Part shown: one piece after another, positions 58,803 through 64,000 of the stretch
Position numbering within the stretch: position 1 is the stretch's first letter
Layout: each line of letters opens with the position of its first letter
Source of the DNA: Mycolicibacterium litorale
GTDB lineage: Bacteria; Actinomycetota; Actinomycetes; Mycobacteriales; Mycobacteriaceae
Assembly: GCA_002007745.1 (NCBI GenBank)
Contig: CP019882.1
Span: forward strand, 1,984,001-2,048,000
Reading direction: 5' to 3'
Length of the DNA: 64,000 bases
The notes under the pieces: generated by a model
The model's database searches: none
Told to the model about the DNA's origin: nothing
What the model saw: only the letters and a program-made list of their open reading frames with translations
Made by a program: the position numbers and the translations under genes

Positions 58803-60902
58803 ATGACCACAAGCCCATTCGGCGATCTCGACGCCTATCTGGCGCTGCCACGAATCTCCGGGCTGGCGATGTCTCCCGACGGATCCCGCCTCGTCACCAC
58901 CGTCGCCGAGCTCAACGCTGCCAAGACCGAATATGTCACCGCGGTATGGGAACTCGACCCGACCGGCGTGAACCCGGGCCGCCGGCTGACCCGCGGTGCC
59001 AAGGGTGAATCCTCGCCGACCTTCACCTCTGCCGGTGATCTGCTGTTCACCGCGGTTCGGCCGACGGAGGACGACGACACACCGCCGGCCGCCTTGTGGC
59101 GGCTGTCGGCAGCCGGTGGGGAGGCCGTCCTGCTGGCACAGCCACCCGCCGGAATCGCCGCGGTTCGAACCGCGCGCACCGCGCCGGCGGTGGTGGTCGC
59201 CGCTGCGCTGCTGCCGTCCGCCGAGACCCTCGACGACGACCAGCGACTGCGAAAAGTCCGCAAGGACAACAAGATCACTGCCATTCTGCACGCCGGCTAC
59301 CCGGTGCGGCACTGGGACAAGGACCTCGGCCCCGACCAGACACATCTGTTCAGCCTCGGCGATGACGGCGTGCTCTCCGACCTCACCCACCGGCCCGGGT
59401 CAGCGTTGGCCGAACCGGACTTCACGCTGAGCCCGGACGGTCGATTCGCCATCGCCACCTGGCGGGTGGCCGCGCCGCATGCCGCCCTCCGATCGGTGCT
59501 GATGCGCATCGACCTGCAGACCGGTGAGCGCGCGGTGATCGCTGAGGATCCCGGCGCCGACTTGGAGAACCCCAGCATCTCGCCAGACGGCACCTCGGTG
59601 GCCTTCACCCGCGAGACCGTGTCGACCCCTCAACAGGCGCCCCGAATCACGTTGTGCCGGATGAATTTACAGTCCGGTGAGTGGGGAGAGCTCGGCGCTG
59701 ACTGGGACCGCTGGCCGGCATCGGTGACCTGGCAGCACGACGGCGCGGCGTTGCTGGTCACCGCCGACGACAACGGTCGCTGCCCGATCTTCCGCGTCGG
59801 CCGCGAAGACGGTGAGGTCACCCGGCTGACCGACGACGACTTCAGCTATACCAACGTGATCGGTGCGCCCGGCGGGGTGATCTACGCCCTGCGCACCTCC
59901 TATGCCGCGCCGCCGCATCCCGTGCGTATCGATCCGTCAGGGGCGGTGGCGATAGTGCCGTGCGTGGATCTGCCGGCGCTGCCGGGAGAGCTGACCGAGA
60001 TCGTCGCCACTACTGCCGACGGGACGCGGGTGCGGTCGTGGCTGGTGTTGCCTGGTGGTCCCGGCGGGCAGGAGCGAAGCGACTCGGGGATAGATCCCGG
60101 CGGGCAGGAGCGAAGCGACTCGGGGATCGATCCCGGCGGGCAGGAGCGAAGCGACTTGGGGACAGATCCCGGCGGGTTTCCGGCACCGTTGCTGTTGTGG
60201 ATCCACGGCGGGCCGTTGAACAGCTGGAATGTGTGGTCGTGGCGCTGGAATCCGTGGCTGATGGCCGCGCGCGGTTACGCGGTGCTGCTTCCCGACCCGG
60301 CGCTGTCCACCGGGTACGGGCAGCAGTTCATCCAGCGCGGCTGGGGCGCCTGGGGCGGTGCCCCGTACGAGGACCTGATGGCCGCGGTCGACGCTGCGGT
60401 AGCCGACCCGCGCATCGACGGCACGCGCACCGCGGCCATGGGTGGATCGTTCGGCGGCTACATGGCCAACTGGGTGGCCGGCCACACCGACCGGTTCCGG
60501 GCCATCGTGACCCATGCCAGCCTGTGGGCGCTCGATCAGTTCGGCGCGACCACAGATGGCGCGTACTACTGGGCGCGGGAGATGACACCGGCGATGGCAC
60601 AAGCCAATTCGCCGCATCGCTTCGTCGGCGCGATCAACACCCCGATGCTGGTGATCCACGGTGACAAGGACTACCGGGTACCCATCGGCGAGGCCTTGCG
60701 GCTTTGGTACGAACTGCTCACCGCCTCGAAACTGCCCGCCGCAGACGACGGCACCTCGCCGCACCGATTCCTGTACTTCCCGGCCGAGAACCATTGGGTG
60801 CTGGCTCCGCAGCACGCCAAGCTCTGGTATCAGGTGGTCACCGCTTTCCTGGCCGAGCACGTGCTGGACGAACGGGTCGAGTTCCCCGAGGCGTTGGGCT
60901 GA
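58803..60902 (+). CDS. S9 (prolyl oligopeptidase-like) peptidase with internal VNTR
   Basis: 699 residues: N-terminal beta-propeller (about 1-410) and C-terminal alpha/beta-hydrolase domain. The triad is S549 (G-G-S-F-G-G-Y), D623 (H-G-D-K-D-Y-R-V-P) and H664 (E-N-H-W). Three 12-residue repeats (P-G-G-Q-E-R-S-D type) sit between the domains, at about residues 420-455, lengthening the hinge. No signal peptide, so cytoplasmic. Cleaves oligopeptides or acyl-peptides. ATG at 58803, 25 bases after the dehalogenase-like gene. Confidence 0.9.
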   Translation: MTTSPFGDLDAYLALPRISGLAMSPDGSRLVTTVAELNAAKTEYVTAVWELDPTGVNPGRRLTRGAKGESSPTFTSAGDLLFTAVRPTEDDDTPPAALWRLSAAGGEAVLLAQPPAGIAAVRTARTAPAVVVAAALLPSAETLDDDQRLRKVRKDNKITAILHAGYPVRHWDKDLGPDQTHLFSLGDDGVLSDLTHRPGSALAEPDFTLSPDGRFAIATWRVAAPHAALRSVLMRIDLQTGERAVIAEDPGADLENPSISPDGTSVAFTRETVSTPQQAPRITLCRMNLQSGEWGELGADWDRWPASVTWQHDGAALLVTADDNGRCPIFRVGREDGEVTRLTDDDFSYTNVIGAPGGVIYALRTSYAAPPHPVRIDPSGAVAIVPCVDLPALPGELTEIVATTADGTRVRSWLVLPGGPGGQERSDSGIDPGGQERSDSGIDPGGQERSDLGTDPGGFPAPLLLWIHGGPLNSWNVWSWRWNPWLMAARGYAVLLPDPALSTGYGQQFIQRGWGAWGGAPYEDLMAAVDAAVADPRIDGTRTAAMGGSFGGYMANWVAGHTDRFRAIVTHASLWALDQFGATTDGAYYWAREMTPAMAQANSPHRFVGAINTPMLVIHGDKDYRVPIGEALRLWYELLTASKLPAADDGTSPHRFLYFPAENHWVLAPQHAKLWYQVVTAFLAEHVLDERVEFPEALG
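60060..60176 (+). repeat. 36-bp tandem repeat (3 copies plus a 9-base partial) inside the S9 peptidase
   Basis: Copies at 60060-60095, 60096-60131 and 60132-60167 differ at a few bases, then a nine-base partial. Each is 36 bases, so copy number changes keep the reading frame. The core GGAGCGAAGCGACT looks like a mycobacterial interspersed repeat. Confidence 0.93.
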
Positions 60903-60912
60903 CGCCGCCCGG

Positions 60913-60918
60913 TATGTT
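60913..60918 (+). promoter_or_regulatory. -10 element before the Rv2449c-like gene
   Basis: TATGTT seven bases before the ATG at 60926 suggests a leaderless transcript and supports that start over the ATG at 60914. Confidence 0.45.
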
Positions 60919-60925
60919 GGCGCCC

Positions 60926-62182
60926 ATGACGGCAGCGCAGCGTGAATTCGACATCGTCGTGTACGGGGCCACCGGCTTTGTCGGTCGGCTCACCGCCGAC
61001 TACCTGGCGCGTGCCGGCGGTGACGTGCGGATCGCGCTGGCGGGGCGCTCGCCCGAGAAACTGCTGGCGGTGCGGGAGACCCTCGGCGAGGCGGCCCAGA
61101 CCTGGCCGATCCTGACCGCCGACGCAGCCTCGCCGTCCTCGCTCAACGACATGGCCGCCCGCACCCGGGTGGTGATCACCACCGTCGGGCCGTACAGCCG
61201 CTACGGGCTGCCGCTGGTCGCAGCCTGCGCGGCGGCGGGCACCGACTACGCCGACCTCACCGGTGAGGCCATGTTCGTCCGGCAGAGCATCGACGATTAC
61301 CACAAACAGGCCGTCGACACCGGCGCCCGGATCGTGCACGCCTGCGGATTCGATTCCATCCCTTCGGATATGAGCGTCTTCGCGCTCTACCGGCGCGCCG
61401 AGCAGGACGGCGCCGGTGACCTCGGTGACACCAACTTCGTGTTGCGCGGCTTCTCCGGCGGGGTCTCCGGTGGCACCGTCGCCTCGATGATCGAGGTGTT
61501 CCGGGCCTCGTCCAACGACCCGAACACACGTCGGATGCTCGAAGACCCGTACACGCTGACCCAGGACCGGGGCATCGAGCCGGACCTCGGGCCGCAGCCC
61601 GACCTGCCATGGCGGCGCGGCCGCGACATCGCGCCGGAGCTGGCGGGCGTGTGGACCACCGGGTTCATGATGGCGCTCTACAACACGCGGATCGTGCGGC
61701 GCAGTAACGCGCTGCTGGACTACGCCTACGGCCGTCGATTCCGGTACGCGGAGAACATGAGCGTGGGGTCCTCGGTCGCCGCCCCGGTGGCCTCGGCCGT
61801 CGCCACCGCCGCAAACAACGGTGTCGTTGCGCTGGGTAGCCGCTTCTTCCGCTTTCTGCCCCGCCGACTGGTCGAGCGCATCGTCCCCAAGCCGGGTACC
61901 GGCCCCAGTGAACAGACCCGCGAACGGGGCTACTACCGCGCTGAGACCTACACCACCACCGCCACCGGGGCCCGCTATCTGGCCACCATCGCCCAACAGG
62001 GCGACCCGGGCTACAAGGCCACGTCGGTGATGCTCGGTGAGTGCGGGCTGGCGCTGGCCCTGGACCGGGACAAGCTCAGTGACCTGCACGGGGTGTTGAC
62101 CCCCGCCGCCGCCATGGGCGACGCACTGCTCGCCCGGTTCCCGGCAGCGGGAATCACGTTGGAGACCGTCCGGCTCAGCTAG
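60926..62182 (+). CDS. Saccharopine dehydrogenase-like protein (Rv2449c type)
   Basis: 418 residues, the length of Rv2449c. N-terminal Rossmann motif Y-G-A-T-G-F-V-G at 13-20, then G-F-D-S-I-P-S-D, typical of the trans-acting enoyl reductase/saccharopine dehydrogenase-like family of mycobacteria. Family members reduce enoyl intermediates in phthiocerol or glycolipid synthesis; no partner PKS is present here, so the role is open. It lies before the DUF937-like gene and valS as in M. tuberculosis. Confidence 0.87.
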   Translation: MTAAQREFDIVVYGATGFVGRLTADYLARAGGDVRIALAGRSPEKLLAVRETLGEAAQTWPILTADAASPSSLNDMAARTRVVITTVGPYSRYGLPLVAACAAAGTDYADLTGEAMFVRQSIDDYHKQAVDTGARIVHACGFDSIPSDMSVFALYRRAEQDGAGDLGDTNFVLRGFSGGVSGGTVASMIEVFRASSNDPNTRRMLEDPYTLTQDRGIEPDLGPQPDLPWRRGRDIAPELAGVWTTGFMMALYNTRIVRRSNALLDYAYGRRFRYAENMSVGSSVAAPVASAVATAANNGVVALGSRFFRFLPRRLVERIVPKPGTGPSEQTRERGYYRAETYTTTATGARYLATIAQQGDPGYKATSVMLGECGLALALDRDKLSDLHGVLTPAAAMGDALLARFPAAGITLETVRLS

Positions 62183-62277
62183 CTGACGGTGCGGCTAATC
62201 CGCATCGGATCGGGGGCCGGGCGACTAGTCTCTGCTGCGATTGCCACAACATCCAGCAGCGAAGGTGGAATGTCATC

Positions 62278-62886
62278 ATGGCCGGACTCGACGACCTCTA
62301 CAGCCAGATCCCGGTGGCGGACATCGCCAGCAAGCTCGGCGCCGACCAGGGTGAGGTGAACCAGGCGATCAAGACCCTGGTGCCGACCTTGCTCGGCAGC
62401 ATCCAGCACAACGTCGTCTCCGGCGACATCGACTCGAGCAAGCTCGAGTCCGCCATAGCCACCGAAGGCGCCGGCAACCTGCTCGAAGGCGGTGTGAACG
62501 TCGACCAGGTGGACACCGGCCAGGGGGAGCAGTTCGTCGCGAGAATCTTCGGCGGAAACGACACCAATCAGGTGGCGTCAGCGCTGGCCGGCTCCGGTGC
62601 GGGCGGCGGTGACCTGATCAAGAAGCTGCTGCCGATCCTGACGCCGATCATCCTGGCCTACATCGGCAAGCAGCTGGGCGGCGGCTTGGCCGGCAACCAG
62701 GCCGGTGGCGCACCGACCCCGGCGGCATCCGGTGGCGGCCTGGGCGACCTGCTCGGCGGGATTCTCGGCGGTGCGACCGGCGGCGGGAACAACCCGCTCG
62801 GCAGCATCCTGGGTGGCGTGCTGGGCGGCAAGCAGGGCGGGGCCATCGGGGACATCCTGGGTGGGCTCCTGGGCGGGAAGAAGTAG
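62278..62886 (+). CDS. DUF937-like protein
   Basis: 202 residues. The N-terminal helical part (L-G-A-D-Q-G-E-V-N-Q-A-I-K-T-L-V-P-T-L-L-G-S-I) fits DUF937. A hydrophobic stretch follows (L-L-P-I-L-T-P-I-I-L-A-Y-I), then a Gly/Leu-rich tail of G-G-L-G-D-L-L-G-G-I-type repeats ending K-K. Function unknown; possibly membrane-associated. ATG at 62278 with AGGTGGA upstream. Confidence 0.85.
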   Translation: MAGLDDLYSQIPVADIASKLGADQGEVNQAIKTLVPTLLGSIQHNVVSGDIDSSKLESAIATEGAGNLLEGGVNVDQVDTGQGEQFVARIFGGNDTNQVASALAGSGAGGGDLIKKLLPILTPIILAYIGKQLGGGLAGNQAGGAPTPAASGGGLGDLLGGILGGATGGGNNPLGSILGGVLGGKQGGAIGDILGGLLGGKK

Positions 62887-62925
62887 CCGCCCCGCACCGC
62901 CCGTCGGGCCCGCCGCACCCGTTCC

Positions 62926-62931
62926 TAGAAT
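62926..62931 (+). promoter_or_regulatory. -10 element of a likely leaderless valS promoter
   Basis: TAGAAT, six bases, then the valS GTG at 62938; transcription would start at the start codon. Confidence 0.55.
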
Positions 62932-62937
62932 TGACGG

Positions 62938-64000
62938 GTGACCACCACTGACGACTCTCGCGCCGACGCCCTGCCCAAGTCCTGGGACCCGGGGGCGGTA
63001 GAGACGCAGATCTATCAGGGCTGGGTCGATGCCGGCTACTTCACCGCCGACGCCACGAGCGGCAAGCCCGCCTACTCGATCGTGCTGCCGCCGCCGAATG
63101 TGACCGGCAGCCTGCACATGGGCCACGCCCTCGACCACACCCTGATGGACGCCCTGACCCGCCGCAAGCGGATGCAGGGTTTCGAAGTCCTCTGGCTGCC
63201 GGGCATGGACCATGCCGGCATCGCCACCCAGAGCGTGGTCGAGAAGCAGCTCGCCGCCGACGGCAAGACCAAAGAGGACTTCGGCCGCGAGTTGTTCATC
63301 CAGAAGGTGTGGGACTGGAAGCGGGAATCCGGTGGCACCATCGGCGGCCAGATGCGCCGGCTCGGTGACGGCGTCGACTGGAGCCGCGACCGCTTCACCA
63401 TGGATGAAGGCTTGTCCCGGGCGGTGCGCACGATCTTCAAGCGGCTCTACGACGCCGGACTGATCTACCAGGCCGAGCGGTTGGTCAACTGGTCGCCGGT
63501 GCTCGAGACGGCGATCTCCGACCTCGAAGTCAAGTACGAGGACATCGAGGGCGAGCTGGTGTCATTCCGGTACGGGTCGATGGACGACTCGCAACCGCAC
63601 CTCGTGGTGGCCACCACCCGCATCGAGACCATGCTCGGCGACACGGCGATCGCCGTGCACCCCGGCGACGAGCGCTACCAGCATCTGGTCGGCACGTCGC
63701 TGCCGCACCCGTTCCTGGACCGGGACATCGTGATCGTCGCCGATGAACACGTCGACCCGGAATTCGGTACCGGTGCGGTCAAAGTCACCCCCGCCCACGA
63801 TCCGAACGACTTCGAGATCGGTTTGCGGCACAACCTGGCGATGCCGTCGATCATGGACACCAAGGGCCGGATAGCCGGCACCGGAACGCAATTCGACGGA
63901 CTCGACCGGTTCGAGGCTCGCGTCAAGGTGCGTGAAGCGCTGGCGGCCGAGGGGCGCATCGTCGCGGAGAAGCGGCCCTACCTGCACAGCGTCGGGCACT
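62938..64000 (+). CDS. valS: Valyl-tRNA synthetase (N-terminal part; runs off the window)
   Basis: 354 residues are in the window. Class I synthetase HIGH signature H-M-G-H-A-L-D-H with P-P-P-N-V-T-G-S-L just before it, then the editing domain start ([17 protein letters not shown] and [10 protein letters not shown]). KMSKS and the anticodon-binding domain lie beyond the edge. The GTG start follows TAGAAT by six bases. Charges tRNA-Val and edits threonine. Confidence 0.96.
   Translation, partial: MTTTDDSRADALPKSWDPGAVETQIYQGWVDAGYFTADATSGKPAYSIVLPPPNVTGSLHMGHALDHTLMDALTRRKRMQGFEVLWLPGMDHAGIATQSVVEKQLAADGKTKEDFGRELFIQKVWDWKRESGGTIGGQMRRLGDGVDWSRDRFTMDEGLSRAVRTIFKRLYDAGLIYQAERLVNWSPVLETAISDLEVKYEDIEGELVSFRYGSMDDSQPHLVVATTRIETMLGDTAIAVHPGDERYQHLVGTSLPHPFLDRDIVIVADEHVDPEFGTGAVKVTPAHDPNDFEIGLRHNLAMPSIMDTKGRIAGTGTQFDGLDRFEARVKVREALAAEGRIVAEKRPYLHSVGH

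Overview
The window is a GC-rich chromosomal segment of a mycobacterium, probably a fast-growing Mycolicibacterium-type species. This rests on a PGRS glycine-rich protein, a PecA-type aspartic protease, a 13E12-family HNH protein with a mycobacterial SOS box, Rpf proteins, and a backbone whose gene order matches M. tuberculosis Rv2463 (lipP) to Rv2448c (valS) as I remember it: lipP ... tig-clpP1-clpP2, mmuM, clpX ... korA-korB, mobA, rpf, Rv2449c-like, valS.

Layout. 1-14.6 kb: a LipP-type esterase (cut by the window start), a Tat-exported phosphatase, a two-gene PGRS/aspartic-protease operon without PE domains, a small secreted protein behind a CsoR/RicR-like palindrome, an alpha/beta-hydrolase relative lacking its serine, a two-subunit molybdenum hydroxylase, and a three-gene operon of sedolisin protease, zinc-ribbon membrane protein and anchored protein. 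14.9-20.5 kb: tRNA-Gly, tRNA-Pro and the protein quality-control block tig, clpP1P2, clpX, with mmuM on the other strand. 20.5-29.6 kb: glycosyltransferase, isochorismatase-like hydrolase, fdhD and fdhF, the SOS-boxed HNH protein and a type III glutamine synthetase with a GlnR-box-like site.

29.5-50.8 kb is a cyclitol (inositol) catabolic island. A minus-strand operon iolC-aldolase-iolB-iolD-iolE-like-iolG-SDR faces a GntR regulator. Beside it lie a hydroxypyruvate-isomerase-like gene and an FrcABC-like sugar ABC transporter. The two promoter regions share a 19-bp candidate operator. A second, translationally coupled operon (PhyH dioxygenase, inositol-dehydrogenase-like, IolE-like, Gfo/Idh/MocA) sits next to a LacI-type regulator and a PfkB kinase, and looks like a pathway for a modified inositol. 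An MmgE/PrpD gene with a LysR regulator and a CMD-family protein lies between the two.

51-64 kb returns to backbone: 2-oxoacid:ferredoxin oxidoreductase korAB, mobA (molybdenum cofactor supply for the formate dehydrogenase-like and hydroxylase enzymes), two tandem Rpf genes behind a long leader and a CRP-like site, an FAD monooxygenase, a dehalogenase-like hydrolase, an S9 peptidase carrying a 36-bp in-frame VNTR, an Rv2449c-like protein, a DUF937-like protein and the start of valS.

Two sequence anomalies stand out. First, the DNA-binding helix 1, ribosome site and presumably the promoter of the LacI-type gene lie inverted in a segment of about 116 bp, pointing into the PhyH operon. Second, four genes (sedolisin, MmgE/PrpD, LacI, PfkB) each carry a frameshift repaired by adding one base to a G/C run of 4-5. 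That pattern suggests homopolymer sequencing error, although three of the four cluster in the cyclitol island and could be decay.
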